Positions 42,970 to 54,225 of a DNA stretch of 64,000 nt are shown piece after piece; position 1 is the stretch's first letter, and every line of letters starts with the position of its first letter. A model generated the notes under the pieces. It did not search any database and had not been told where the DNA came from. It worked only from the letters and a program-made list of their open reading frames with translations. Source of the DNA: Adenophora triphylla var. japonica (taxonomy: Eukaryota; Streptophyta; Magnoliopsida; Asterales; Campanulaceae); NCBI GenBank assembly GCA_022495995.1, contig JAFEMH010002340.1:1-64000 (forward strand). The letters run 5' to 3'. The translations under genes and the position numbers were made by a program.

Positions 42970-43523
42970 TGTAATGCCCCATCCCACATCGGCTAGATGT
43001 GGGAGTTTAGTGTGGTACTTATAGGCCCACAAAGCTACCATTGAGCATCAAATCATCCATTGGACTTTTGAAAGCCTGTGATGGGCTGTGGTTGACCCAA
43101 GATGAGGTGCTCAGTGGGCCAATTCGTGGTGCTTATGTAGCGGGTCGGGTCTTCGGGCTCGGGTCGTTAAAAATGGTATCAGAGCGGGTCCCGACCGGAA
43201 GTGTGGAACAAAGTGCTACACCACAGAGGCGATGGGAGCCACCTATTGAATCTTACACTGCCCGGGGTTTCGATCCTAGTGAGCCTTGTCAGGGACGGCA
43301 AGGATTTAAGTGGGGGTGTTTGTAATGCCCCATCCCACATCGGCTAGATGTGGGAGTTTAATGTGATACTTATAGGCCCACAAAGCTACCATTGAGCATC
43401 AAATCATCCATTGGACTTTTGGAAGCCTGTGATGCGCTGTGGTTGACCCAATTGAGAAGGTGCTTAGTGGGCCAGTGTGTGGTGCCTACGTAACGGGTCG
43501 GGCTTCGGGCTCGAGTCGTTACA
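42970..43523 (+). mobile_element. TRIM (terminal-repeat retrotransposon in miniature), complete
   Basis: Two direct repeats of about 203 bp (42970-43171 and 43321-43523) start TGTAATGCCCCATCCCACAT and end in GTTACA or a mutated form. Between them lie only about 150 bp: a primer site TGGTATCAGAGCGGG (43174-43188; tRNA-Met type) and a polypurine tract AAGTGGGGG (near 43308-43317). Flanks CAATG and CAAAG resemble a 5-bp target duplication with one change. It encodes nothing, so it depended on other elements' enzymes. Confidence 0.88.
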
Positions 43524-43835
43524 CAAAGGTTATTCAAAATATAGAGAAATGATTTATGAAAGCAAGAGTAGTACCATACAACCTGGACACTCCAACGTCT
43601 CCTAACAGTTTAGGACTTTAGTGTACCAATCATGATATATATATTTGATATTATTCCTTGTAAATAGGTAAGGAGATTAGGATAATACCTTGTGAATATT
43701 ATCTTTTCATACTTTGAAGTTATATAAATATATTATAAATAAAAGATTAGGAGCATCAACAATTAAGTTGGCTTCCTTCACCATCACCAAACCGTGTTCT
43801 TCTTCTCTTCTGTATCTTCTCTCCTTTCTTTAGTA

Positions 43836-44086
43836 CTCCCTCCGTTCCAAAATGATTGTACCACATTTTTTACATTTATTATGAAGAAACTTTGAACAAT
43901 AATTTTAGGTTGATTTAATTATACAAATGAAGATCTAAAACTTGCAATTGATAGTATTATTGATGGTGTATCAATAATGAGTTTTAGATTTTCATTTGTA
44001 TAGTTAAATAAACCTAAAATTATTGTTCAAAGTTCCTTCGTAATAAAAGCAAAAAAAGTGGGACAATCATTTTGGGACGGAGGGAG
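43836..44086. mobile_element. Stowaway-like MITE (251 bp)
   Basis: Ends CTCCCTCCGT and ACGGAGGGAG flanked by TA on both sides. The whole element folds back: TTGAACAATAATTTTAGGTT on the left pairs with AACCTAAAATTATTGTTCAA on the right. Typical of Tc1/mariner-derived plant MITEs. Confidence 0.88.
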
Positions 44087-44659
44087 TATATATTTGTGGC
44101 TCATTGCAGGTTGTTGTCGTACAATTTCAAGGTCGAAATCATGTTCTAATATCATGATAAAATATGAAAACTCAAAATATATTATGTATTATTTATGTCT
44201 CAAATGACTCATATTTATACATAAAGCATATAGCATATGAGTCCTAATTCTAACCAATCTCTCCTTATTCTAATACTAAATATAATTCTAATTTGATATT
44301 CTCCTTAGTTAGTTGACTCAATACCAACTTAGATAAAACTAAATACTTTCTTTTTTTTTAGAATATCTCTCGATATTCTAACAAATATGGCTCAAAAATG
44401 CCTTCCCGGCCACTAAAAATCATGGACCAAACTACACCTACCCCTCTTCCCCACGCCCCCACCGAAAAACTCGAACCATCTATCTGAAAGTATAAAAGAA
44501 TTTGAGATTAAAACGGATATTCAAGAAGATATGCTGTAATTTTTCTAGCATAAAGGGACCTCTGTCCTAGAGAGATAAAGGTTGCAGATGCAAGAAACAA
44601 CAATGTGATTCACAAGATTAGGATGAGAAGGGAAAATTCGTTTTTGTATATCTTAATTT
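44087..44659. other. AT-rich intergenic DNA
   Basis: I see no gene, repeat or clear element end here. Confidence 0.5.
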
Positions 44660-44909
44660 GGGTTGTATTTCACTTTTACCATTGAATTTTATTTTTTTCA
44701 TTTTTACCATTGTACTTCAAACAATACTATGGTGTCTTTTATACCAAATTTGGGTATAAAATGACAATATTGTTTATAATACGACGGTAAAAATGAAATA
44801 AATCTGGATATAAATAGCAAATTTTGGTATAAAATGACACCATTGTTTGTAATACGATGGTGAAAATGAAAAAAAAATAAAGTTCAATAGTAAAAGTGAA
44901 ACACGGCCT
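44660..44909. mobile_element. Foldback MITE-like element (about 250 bp)
   Basis: Inverted repeats of about 85 bp: TTTCACTTTTACCATTGAA near 44670 pairs with TTCAATAGTAAAAGTGAAA near 44900, and ACAATACTATGGTGTCTTTT with AAATGACACCATTGTTTGT. The centre is diverged. Family not recognised; the exact ends are approximate. Confidence 0.6.
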
Positions 44910-45364
44910 AATCGTACAATGAACAAAACGGAGTTTTCCCGTATAAGAAAACAATTGCAACTTCTTATATCTGAATACTGTTCTGCAATATTTCAGATAA
45001 TCTTAATGCACTTCAGATATCTTAATGGAACAAGAATATAGAGCCATGGCCGGGCTAACCGAAAGTAGACAGATCAGTCAATATTCATACACTTGTGGAA
45101 CTTCTGATTTAGATTCTTCTGATTTGTTTCTTAATCAAGATCCTGATATTTACGCGCAACTTTTTCTCTTTTTCTTTTTGAAATTTAGATCACTCTTATC
45201 GAAAAGTTTAAACTGTCATATAGAGAAAGAATCTGAGTATCACATTCGTGCCCGACTTAAAGGTTTCAAAATTATCCAAATATATAGCCTACTTGTACAC
45301 TGATTGTACAAATCCAGAAGGAATATATCATTAGATAGATACTCCAATAATTGACTGAGCTTTC

Positions 45365-45372
45365 TATATAAA
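45365..45372 (+). promoter_or_regulatory. TATA box of the small host gene
   Basis: TATATAAA 111 bp before the start codon, followed by a C/T-rich leader (45420-45475) typical of plant 5' UTRs. Confidence 0.6.
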
Positions 45373-45482
45373 GGAAATTTCTCCCACAAAGAATGTAAAC
45401 AAAAACAATTACACACACAGATCCTCACCTTTGTAGCCTCTTTCTCTCTTTGTTTCCTTCACTTCAGACAAGTTCTCTGAAA

Positions 45483-45815
45483 ATGGCACCTAAGACAAAG
45501 GCAGACCTAGTTAAGGTTGGTATCGAAGGTTTTGCTATGTTGGACGAATGTTTCGGGTCAAAGTCAGCGCCTCTTCCTCCTCCTCCACCGAGGCCTCAAC
45601 AACATATCTTTCTTTCTCAATACCGACCCCAACAAGTTTCTCATGTGGTGCATCAACAGATGGTTGTGAGTACTACACATCACGTTTCTTCGAGAAAAGA
45701 AACAACAACATTAGATTGCTTTGAGGCTGCCAAGGTATATGGTGGGACCGTCATTGTGGACTACCCTAATCGGAAACCCACCGGAACGGGTTTTTATTAC
45801 CGGAATGCAAATTAA
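45483..45815 (+). CDS. Small plant protein of unknown function, 110 aa
   Basis: An intact frame from ATG 45483 (context GAAAATGGC, A at -3 and G at +4) to TAA. An in-frame ATG lies 11 codons upstream, but the leader and context favour 45483. The protein starts MAPKTKADLVKVGIEGFAML, has a proline run (PPPPPPRP) near residue 32, a Gln/His/Val-rich middle, and ends with DCFEAAKVYGGTVIVDYPNR and GFYYRNAN. No signal peptide or membrane segment. I recall similar short plant proteins starting M.PKTKAELVKVG but know no function for them. It is the only apparent host gene here. Copia-3 is inserted 60 bp after the stop, in its 3' UTR. Confidence 0.75.
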   Translation: MAPKTKADLVKVGIEGFAMLDECFGSKSAPLPPPPPRPQQHIFLSQYRPQQVSHVVHQQMVVSTTHHVSSRKETTTLDCFEAAKVYGGTVIVDYPNRKPTGTGFYYRNAN

Positions 45816-45874
45816 GTTAGACGTCCACTATCATATCTACTGTACATTAATTCAAGTGTGTTAATGGTGTGTTT

Positions 45875-46389
45875 TGATGGAATTAATTATACATAAACCC
45901 TAGAATGATGCGGAATATTTATTCTAGGACAATCATGCTTCATGTTATCAAAGATTATGGAACGATAGACAAACCTGAATCCATAGCAATATCTTGAGAA
46001 TCCTTTGATGAAGACTTGATGAACGATTATTGCCTTCCAATTGATCCTTAGGGTTCTTGGAATTCAATTGATAATGGGAATCAAGAGAATAAAACCTAGG
46101 TAGGTCAATTGGGGACCATAACCCTATATTTATAATGACCTAGTATGTTAGTCAGCCCATTATAGATTAACAACTAGGCCCCTTAGGTATCTACACATAT
46201 TAATTATAGATCCCATACTTATAAAAGATGACTTGGGCCCCCTTCAACTTTAGTAGATCACTTTATTAGGCCCAAATACTTTAATATTTAATGTGACATA
46301 TACAATTAATTATAGTGCACATACGTCTATGTGCCCAAAGACTTTATTTATTATACTAGTATATGTAAAGTCCATAAAATATTCCAACA
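45875..46389 (-). repeat. 3' LTR of Copia-3
   Basis: 515 bp, plus-strand ends TGATGGAATT and ATTCCAACA. The minus-strand polypurine tract directly precedes it (46390-46402). Confidence 0.93.
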
Positions 46390-46796
46390 ATCTCCCACTT
46401 GGACTTACACATGTACATAGTATAATACCTTAGTTTAATTGCATATCACATTATAAACCTTAACAAAGAATGCTTTACCAAATTGTGTCATCTTAAACCA
46501 ATCCGGTCCATTAGTCAAATCAACATAAGGATCAAAGAGGTTTTCGTCACTATTAGCGCAACTAGACCCATCAGTGGTCACATATATTAACTCAACTAAA
46601 TGACATGGATCAAGTATGGATGTGTAGCATGGAATAACATGTAATGTGATCTTCACATGTCTATTCTCAAGCTGTCCAACCTTATTTTGAGATCAACCAA
46701 ATATTCGAGTGCAAAATAACTTTATTAACCAAAGCGAAAAACCAAATATACTTATAACAATAAATGTAAGAGCAAAATACAAAACTCCCACTCAAT

Positions 46797-47251
46797 CTAA
46801 GCATACTCTAGTGATACAACACCCATACAAGCAGTATGCTCGTGAAAAACCATCGGTGTTACACTCTTAGTAAGCGGATCCGCGACCATGGAGTTAGTCC
46901 CAATATGCTCAATACAAATCTGTCCACTCTGAATCCGTTCATACTTGACAAGATACTTAATGTCTATGTGCTTAGACATAGTCGAGCTCTTGTTGTTATT
47001 GGAATACATATCTGCTGACTTATTATCACAAAATAACTTTAATGGCCTTTCAACGCCACCTAATATGCGCAGCCCGGTGATAAAATTTCGCAACCAAATT
47101 GCGTGATTTGATGCCTCATAACACGCCACAAACTACACTCCATCGTAGAAGTAGCAACAAGTGTACGCTTAACACTCTTCCAAGAAACTGCTCCTCCGAG
47201 AAAGTAGATAAACGTAGCCCGAAGTAGACTTACGACTATCTTGGCATCCAA
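46797..47251 (-). pseudogene. RNase H end of Copia-3 pol
   Basis: Two frames carry GGAVSWKSVKRTLVATSTME, then ACYEASNHAIWLRNFITGL, LKLFCDNKSADMYSNNNKS and KHIDIKYLVKYERIQSGQI, ending with the copia C-terminal DPLTKSV and a stop at 46797. A 1-nt shift near 47130 separates them. 47252-47417 is degraded RT-RNase H connection. Confidence 0.8.
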
Positions 47252-47417
47252 AGAAAGTCGGAATCCGAATACCCAATGATCTCAAGTCTATCCGACTTTA
47301 CGTAAGTGAGCATATAATCCTTTGTTCTCTGTAAATAACGCATGACCCTCTTGTTTGCTATCCAATGATCCTTTCCGGGATTGCTAAGGTATCTGCCTAA
47401 AACACCAACTATGAATG

Positions 47418-48237
47418 CTAGGTGCGGGCGAGTGCAAACTGAGCATACATCAAGCTCCCTATAGCCGAAGCATAAGGGATGCTATTCATTTCCTTAGATT
47501 CAATCTCATTCTTGGGGCACCGAGCAAGATTGAATTTGTCACCTTTAGCCACCGGGGTGTCACCCATTTTACAATCCTGCATGCCAAATCTCTTAAGTAC
47601 CTTATCAATGTAACTCTTTTGTGACAATCCAAGAATACCTCGAGAACGATTTACGTGTATTTGAATTCCTAATACAAAAGATGCATCTCCCAGATCTTTC
47701 ATCTCAAATTTCTTTGAGAGAAATCTCTTAGTTTCATGCAGTAAGTCAGTATCATTTGTGGCTAGTAGGATGTCATCCACATATAAAACCAAAAAAATAT
47801 ATTTACTCCCACTGAACTTGTGGTAGACACAATCATCAACTGTATGTCGTGAAACCAAATGACAATACAACTTGATGAAATTTGTAATACCACTGACAGG
47901 ATGCTTCTTTGAGTCCATAGATGGATTTCTTGAGTTTGCATACCATATCCTTTGAATCTTTTGAAACCAAGGTTTCTGTTTGCACCATATAGATTGTTTC
48001 TTCAATGTCTCCATTAAGAAACGAAGTCTTAACATCCATCTGATGTAACTTTAGGTCATAATGTGCCACTAATGCCATGATGATTCTAAAAGAGTCTTTC
48101 GAAGAAACCGGAGAGAAAGTCTCTTTATAATCTATTCTTTCTTTCTGAGTAAATCCCTTAGTGACAAGACGTGCCTTATGTCTTTCTGCATTGCCACTGT
48201 GAATCCCTTTTAGTTTTAAATATCCATTTGCAACCAA
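47418..48237 (-). pseudogene. Reverse transcriptase of Copia-3
   Basis: Frame one (48237-47836): ERHKARLVTKGFTQKERIDY, LHQMDVKTSFLNGDIEETIY, LKKSIYGLKEASCQWYYKFH. Frame two: VLYVDDILLATNDTDLLHET with the catalytic YVDD, KDLGDASFVLGIQIHVNRS and YIDKVLKRFGMQDCKMGDT. One frameshift near 47850 divides the palm domain. Confidence 0.85.
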
Positions 48238-48243
48238 TAGGTT

Positions 48244-48837
48244 TCACTCCTTCGGCAATGGGACAAGATCCCATACATCATTGTCTTTCATTGATTTAAT
48301 CTCGTCATCATCCATAGCGACTATCCACTTTTGAGAGTTAGAACTACCAATGGCCTCATGAAAGTTGATTGGATCATCTTCCAATTGACCAATGTCTACC
48401 TCTTGTTCATTTAGAAATACCAAGTAATCATCCGAAATGGCACTTCGTCTCTCTCTAGTGGATCTTCTTAAAGGCACTTGTTCTTGAGGTTGTTGAGCTT
48501 GTTCCTCATGGACAACTAGAGGGATATTGACAATGTCTTCTTGATCCAAATTTTGTTCTTGAACCACATCGGGATTGAGATCCAAATCATGGTCAAGGAC
48601 AATTGTAGGAAGAGGAATGGTAACCGGAACCTCTTCAAAGACAAAATCAACTCTAACTTGTCCCCTCACAAGCTCAATATCCTCAAAGAATTGAGCATTT
48701 CCCGTGTCAAAAAGGTTTCTGGATTTGGGATCGTAAAACTTAAAGCCCCTTGACCTTTCGGAGTAACCAACAAAGTAACTACTAACGGTCCTTGAGTCCA
48801 ACTTCTTTTCGTTAGGCACTGTAAGGCCTAGCCTCAA
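48244..48837 (-). pseudogene. Integrase C-terminus and RT connector of Copia-3
   Basis: SRTVSSYFVGYSERSRGFKF and YDPKSRNLFDTGNAQFFED are the conserved copia integrase C-terminal block. An acidic, Gln-rich linker, RRSTRERRSAISDDYLVFL and DNDVWDLVPLPKE follow and lead to RT. The frame is open for 197 codons. Confidence 0.8.
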
Positions 48838-49983
48838 TAGGACATCCCCAAATGTGTAAATGCCTTAATACGGGTTTCTTGCTGTCTATAGTTCATAAGG
48901 GGTTTTGTTAGCGGCCTTTGTGGGTACCCTGTTAAGGAGATAAAGCTGCAGTCTTTAATGCCTCTCCCAGTGAGTACGGTAAAGTAGTATGACCGATCAT
49001 ACTTCTCACCATTTCTGTAAAGTTAGATTTCGTCTTTCGGCAACACCATTCATGCTAGGTTTGCCTGGCATGGTGTGCTTGAGGGACGATACCGCACTCC
49101 TCTAGGTATTTAGCAAAAGGCCTAGGACGTTGTTCACACGATCCGTCATTTACTGCCATAGTATTCACCACCACGGTCGGATTTGACTTTCTTTATTGTT
49201 TTGCCATGTTGATTTTTAACCTCGGCCTTAAACTTTTTGAACATATCCAATGCTGTGACTTTTCATGGATCAAATATAGGTAACCATAACGAGAGTAATC
49301 GTCTATGAATGTAATGAAATATTCTTGACCATTCACGAGGGTGTAGGAAATGGTCCACATATATCCGTATGAATTAATTCCAAAACATTCGTAGCTCTCT
49401 CGGCTTTTAATTTGCTTTTGTCTGTTTGTTTTCCCTTAATACACTCAACACATATTTCATAATCGATTTGTCAAGTGTTTCAATAATTCCGTCCGACACA
49501 AGCCTTTGCATTCTCTGTTTCGATATATGTCCTAATCGCTTGTGCCATAATGACATGGAATTATTGTTAGTAAATTTGCGTTTAGTACCACGTGTTTCCA
49601 CATGCGGAGTTTTCATGATATGAAGCAACGGTATCCAACATATAAAGATTATCATAAACCGACAAAGTACTAGATCCAATAAACTTAGAATTATATGAGA
49701 AACGACATTCACCATTTGCAAATGAACAAGTAAATCCTTCTTTGTCCAAAGCGAAATGGAAACCAAATTCCGTCTAAAAGACGGTACCACATGTGTCTCA
49801 TACAAATCTAAATAAAATCCAGGACTTTAATAATAATCTAAAAGTTTCGATTGCTTCAACTTCAATAGAATTGCCGTTCCCCACATAGATGAATCTTTCG
49901 GCATCACTTGGCTTTCGGCGGTTCGGGCAACCTGCATAGACACACCTTGATGTGAGTAGAAGAACCGAGAATCTAACCACCAA
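48838..49983 (-). pseudogene. Protease/pre-integrase and integrase core of Copia-3, broken
   Basis: MYETHVVPSFRRNLVSISLW and the GAG_pre-integrase block MSLWHKRLGHISKQRMQRLV are in one frame (49805-49407). The integrase core (48850-49400) is only readable in pieces, with several 1-nt losses. The upstream 49983-49798 ORF is part of the protease region (DAERFIYVGNGNSIEVEAIE). Confidence 0.75.
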
Positions 49984-50155
49984 GTGTGTCTAGGCACCGA
50001 AACCAAATTAACCTCGTAACAAACAAAAGCAAGAGATATACCTTTCTTTACACGCCATGCGTGATATTTAGGAGCAATCTCTCTTCATATGATCCATTTT
50101 CTTACGGAAAAAGCAGCACCTGGATCCTTAGCTTGTCCCTTGGACGTTGACGTTG

Positions 50156-52076
50156 CTAAATCCTTAGCTTGTCCCTTTGATACTTTATGTTGCTTTTTCT
50201 TTGGCTCATTGACATGATTTCTTTAGCCTTCCTTTTCTTGTTATAGCCCGAAGAGGAAGCCGCAAAGTGAGCACTCTCGGTCTTTTCTACCTTAACCTTG
50301 ATTCCTCTTGCACACACGAGTGAAATGAACTCATTAAGAGTCCACTTTTCCTTCTGGAAATTGAATGTTACTTCAAATTGCCCAAACTCTGGTGGAAGAG
50401 AGATCATAACCATATGAACAAGCATGTCATCCGACAGCTCGAACTTGAGAGCCTTAAGTTTAGATGCCAAATTGGCCATCTCCATAATGTACTCACGCAC
50501 GTTCCCTTTACCTTTATACCTCATGGCAACAAGATTACGCAAAAGCGTGCTTGTTTCTGCCCTTTCATTCTTAGCAAAACGCTTTTCAAGCTCTGTAAGG
50601 AACGTCATTGCAACTTTCTCATCATCTATATCGCCTCTGAATGATTCTGGGATGCTTTTCTTCATGATCATAAGACACATGCGATTTGAGCGTTCCCACT
50701 TTTCCATATCCTTCTTAGCTTGAAATGTACTCGTGCTAGTCGGAGTCGGCGGGTTTTGGCTCCACGAGTGCAAGGTCTAGATCCATAACTCCCAGAACAA
50801 TCAGCACATTTTCTTTCCAGCTCTTAAAATTCATCCCATTTAGCATGGGAATCGAGTTGATGTTAGCAGATACATTAGAAGCTGATGAAGTAACTGAATA
50901 GAGAACAAAAATTAAAACAAATAAGCTCACATATAACTTTAAGCAGATAAATGTTTGAAATTAAAATTATCCCATTACAAGAAAATCGACGCAACATTAA
51001 TTTTAATCTTTGGATAGAAAATTAACTTGCAAGTGATTTTCTTGAAGTAGAAATCAAATATTAACAGTAAAATCCTGTCAAATACCAAGCCTTTCTTTGG
51101 ACCGACTCAATATTCACATGGACACTTAATAACTGTTACATATTTATCTCCACGAACGAATTTGAATTTCTGCCAGATAATAGCCTTCCTTTGGGCCGAC
51201 CATTACCCGCATGAAAAAAAACAAACACGCTAAAATTTCAAATAATCATGTATTTTAAATTAAAAATTTTCATAGGAGAGGTTACTTTGGTAACATGCTA
51301 CGAAAAATCAATAACATAAAATACAAGATGTGTTCGAATAAACGAACCCAAAGTAATTTCAAACATGGGCATAAATTAAACATTATTATTGAAATTTAAA
51401 ATTATTAAGTCCATAATAATAATTTCAATAAATAATATTTACTTAATCCAAATAACACATAATTATTACAAAAGGATTTTGTTCAGTCAAATTAAATCAT
51501 AAACATCATAAAAATATGAAAAATTAAAAAGTTTTACTTTAATATGCTTATCCTCATAAATTCATAATATTATTACTGGAATACGCTATTAAATCCACCC
51601 CAAAAGACACGGTATCTTTGAAGAACACAGTTCTTATTGAATGGAAAAGAACAAAACTGAACGCCATAATACCCGCAAACATAAAGTCCTAATATGTCCA
51701 GCCCCGGCGGAAACATTTGTTTGCTATAATCCCTAGAAAGATCTATTTCATTGTTTATTATGAAATAAATGAAAGTGAAAAGACATCACGTAATATTAAA
51801 AAACTGACATCATTCAACCATTGAGCCATCAAGATTAATGAACACATGATTCCGTGATACCCCAAACACCAAGTCTCGTGCTTTTCACAGGACTGATTCC
51901 GATGCATAATCTATTCGATCCAAATAATCCCAACAACAAAGCAAGATTAAAGGCTCTGATACCACTTGATGGAATTAATTATACATAAACCCTAGAATGA
52001 TGCGGAATATTTATTCTAGGACAATCATGCTTCATGTTATCAAAGATTATGGAACGATAGACAAACCTGAATCCAT
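50156..52076 (-). pseudogene. gag of Copia-3, with start codon in the LTR and a 1.17-kb leader intron
   Basis: Exon 1 is 52076-52067 in the 5' LTR: ATGGATTCAG followed by donor GTTTGT. The acceptor TTCTCTATTCAG ends at 50894. Exon 2 starts at 50893 and continues in frame as MDS|VTSSASNVSANINSIPML, then GMNFKSWKENVLIVLGVMDL, a shift near 50740, and the gag body WERSNRMCLMIMKKSIPESF, MRYKGKGNVREYIMEMANLA and LPPEFGQFEVTFNFQKEKW. After 50290 a basic stretch ends near 50156. The ORF alone has no suitable ATG before these residues, which supports the spliced start. Splicing would remove the primer site. Confidence 0.6.
51952..51964 (-). promoter_or_regulatory. Primer binding site of Copia-3 (initiator tRNA-Met)
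   Basis: Minus strand TGGTATCAGAGCC, two bases inside the 5' LTR end, the standard plant copia primer site. It lies within the predicted leader intron. The rest of 50894-51950 is AT-rich leader without an ORF. Confidence 0.9.
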
Positions 52077-52481
52077 AGCAATATCTTGAGAATCCTTTGA
52101 TGAAGACTTGATGAACGATTATTGCCTTCCAATTGATCCTTAGGGTTCTTGGAATTCAATTGATAATGGGAATCAAGAGAATAAAACCTAGGTAGGTCAA
52201 TTGGGGACCATAACCCTATATTTATAATGACCTAGTATGTTAGTCAGCCCATTATAGATTAACAACTAGGCCCCTTAGGTATCTACACATATTAATTATA
52301 GATCCCATACTTATAAAAGATGACTTGGGCCCCCTTCAACTTTAGTAGATCACTTTATTAGGCCCAAATACTTTAATATTTAATGTGACATATACAATTA
52401 ATTATAGTGCACATACGTCTATGTGCCCAAAGACTTTATTTATTATACTAGTATATGTAAAGTCCATAAAATATTCCAACA
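51967..52481 (-). repeat. 5' LTR of Copia-3
   Basis: 515 bp, apparently identical to 45875-46389. TATA box TATAAATATA at 52226-52217 (minus strand), with the gag start codon 141 bp further on at 52076. Confidence 0.93.
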
Positions 52482-52544
52482 TGTTTTTTATCTATGGATT
52501 CGCATGCGTAGCTGTCTTATGCTAAGGAGTAGTATCCTAAATAA

Positions 52545-52655
52545 CTACTTCATCTGTCCAAAATGAACGTCCGCAAAAAAATTAAATTTCCTCTCAATCA
52601 ATCAAGAGCAAATTTGAATTTTTTTTGAAAATTCGTGTTTGGACAGAGGTAGTAG
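52545..52655. mobile_element. Small degenerate MITE (about 110 bp)
   Basis: Inverted ends CTACTTCATCTGTCCAAAAT and TTTGGACAGAGGTAGTAG with a diverged centre. Related in its ends to the CTCCCTCCGTCC elements. A further half end, CCCTCCGTCCAACTTG, is at about 52753-52768. Confidence 0.6.
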
Positions 52656-52796
52656 CTGCTTGAGTTTTATGTCCTAATGCCAACATAGTTGTAGGATGTC
52701 TGTAATATATTATAGGCTTGCTTGGTTTTATGCTAGTTCTAGTTATCTACTATACCCTCCGTCCAACTTGAAAACGTTTGTATTTGTCTCTTTATA

Positions 52797-52864
52797 TGTG
52801 TGTATGTGCGCTTGCGAACATGTGTGTGTGCGTGCTTACGAATATGAGAACACACACACACACA
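52797..52864 (+). repeat. Imperfect TG/CA microsatellite
   Basis: GTGTGTATGTGCGC followed by TGTGTGTGCGTGC and then ACACACACACACAC: TG-rich changing to CA-rich, able to fold back. Small ORFs here are artefacts. Confidence 0.8.
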
Positions 52865-52908
52865 TCTATTTGGCACCATTTGAAAACTCAACAATACGTT
52901 GCTATATA

Positions 52909-53205
52909 CTCCCTCCGTCACAGGAAATTCGTCACTTTTTACCCAAAATTGCATCCCATTTGAAGCGTCACATTTCCTAAAATGGAAATGTTTTATAAAT
53001 ATTCTATTATCCCACTAATTATTCCCTCCACTCATTCTCTCTCCTAAAACACTATTACACTCACAACACTTTTTAAATTTACTATTTCCTCCACTAATTC
53101 TCTCTCCTCCTTTCAAATTACACTCACAACATTTTTCTTCCCACTTTTTTCCTTAATTTGCGTGCCAAACCTAAAATGGTGACACTTTTCTTGAGACGGA
53201 GGGAG
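52909..53205. mobile_element. Stowaway-like MITE (297 bp)
   Basis: Ends CTCCCTCCGTCACAGGAAA and TTCTTGAGACGGAGGGAG with TA on both sides. The interior is CT-rich with two TCTCTCCTNNNACACTNTTACACTCACAAC-like direct repeats, so the interior, unlike 43836-44086, is not a simple hairpin. Confidence 0.85.
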
Positions 53206-53274
53206 TATAACACTTCTTAGTACATCAAGTCCATCCCCTAGATAAATGCTGCTACATAGAACAAGAGATTATTA

Positions 53275-53762
53275 TGTTATAACATGGATTAATTAATATG
53301 TGTTATTTAATTTCATTTGTTATAATCATTTAATAATGTTAAAGTATAGACAAAATGTGTAGAATTCCATTAGGTGTAAGTACCATTAAATGATGGGCAT
53401 AATGGTAACTTCACACCACCATCTTTATGAAAGGGTGTAGTCCCTAAATGAAGTGCCTCTTCTCTATCTATATAAAGACTATCCATCAGCCATTTAGAGA
53501 CACTTATTCATTTACAAAATTCAGTCACAAATCTTCTCTTTTATTCACTAAGAAGATTAAGTGTGGGCACTATCATTTAGAAGATCTACTCTTCCCTACT
53601 TTGAAGAATATCTTCATACTTCGTTTTACTCAAGAACAAGACTAAGAACAATCATGGAATCACAAGGTACACGCTTCCGTATTATTCTTCTTCTTCTTCT
53701 CCTTCTCTTCTTAATCTAGTTGTGAGTCGGTTCATGGTTAATGGATCGTTTATGTTCCAACA
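53275..53762 (+). repeat. 5' LTR of Copia-4
   Basis: About 488 bp from TGTTATAACA to TTCCAACA; the left end is provisional because no second LTR is visible. TATATAAAG at 53469-53477. ATG at 53654 and splice donor GTAC at 53667. Confidence 0.7.
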
Positions 53763-53764
53763 AT

Positions 53765-53777
53765 TGGTATCAGAGCC
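53765..53777 (+). promoter_or_regulatory. Primer binding site of Copia-4 (initiator tRNA-Met)
   Basis: TGGTATCAGAGCC two bases after the LTR, inside the predicted leader intron. Confidence 0.9.
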
Positions 53778-54225
53778 TACTCATATACTAGATTGAGTTT
53801 GAAATTCTTATAAAGCCTTATGCTTTAATTCTTGTATGATTTCATTTAATTTTTGTTCTTGTTCATGATACTCATCTTGTCTAAGAGTATTATATTCATA
53901 AACTTCATTCTATTTCTGATTTTGGTTTATACAAGGCTTTCAATTCTTAATGTAAGATTATCCTATTTTGGACATAGCCACCATCATTTGATGCGTTGTG
54001 AGTTTGTTCAAATGTATAGCCACACATTTAAAAATGTGATGTGAGTATAAGGATCTACTTGCTTTGGTTGAATAATCATTCACCATTAAGTTAAGAATTG
54101 ATAGTCTAAAGGGTATGGTATGACTCTCTCTATTTGGTTCAAAACTGTTCATAAAAGGGTTCAAAGCATTCATAAAAGGGTGTTAAAAATGGTGACTTTT
54201 CGTCAAATCGGGCCTTTGGGCACAT

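Larger units (their letters stand above)
45875..52481 (-). mobile_element. Copia-3: complete Ty1/copia element with identical LTRs
   Basis: 6607 bp, minus strand, with 515-bp LTRs at both ends that I could not distinguish by eye, and TGTTT on each side (45870-45874 and 52482-52486). Order on the minus strand: LTR, tRNA-Met primer site, intron-bearing leader, gag, protease/pre-integrase, integrase, RT, RNase H, polypurine tract AAGTGGGAGAT, LTR. The coding frame is broken in about eight places. Confidence 0.92.

Noticed and set aside
42970..43523. Cassandra (5S-carrying TRIM)
   Set aside because: I could not find the 5S rRNA-like internal promoter boxes in the LTRs. It is called a TRIM without family.
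45025..45303. 92-codon ORF starting MEQEYRAMAGLT
   Set aside because: The first residues recall the copia RNase H motif EAEYRAMA, but nothing else of the domain is present and the rest is low-complexity. Perhaps a fossil fragment; not enough to annotate.
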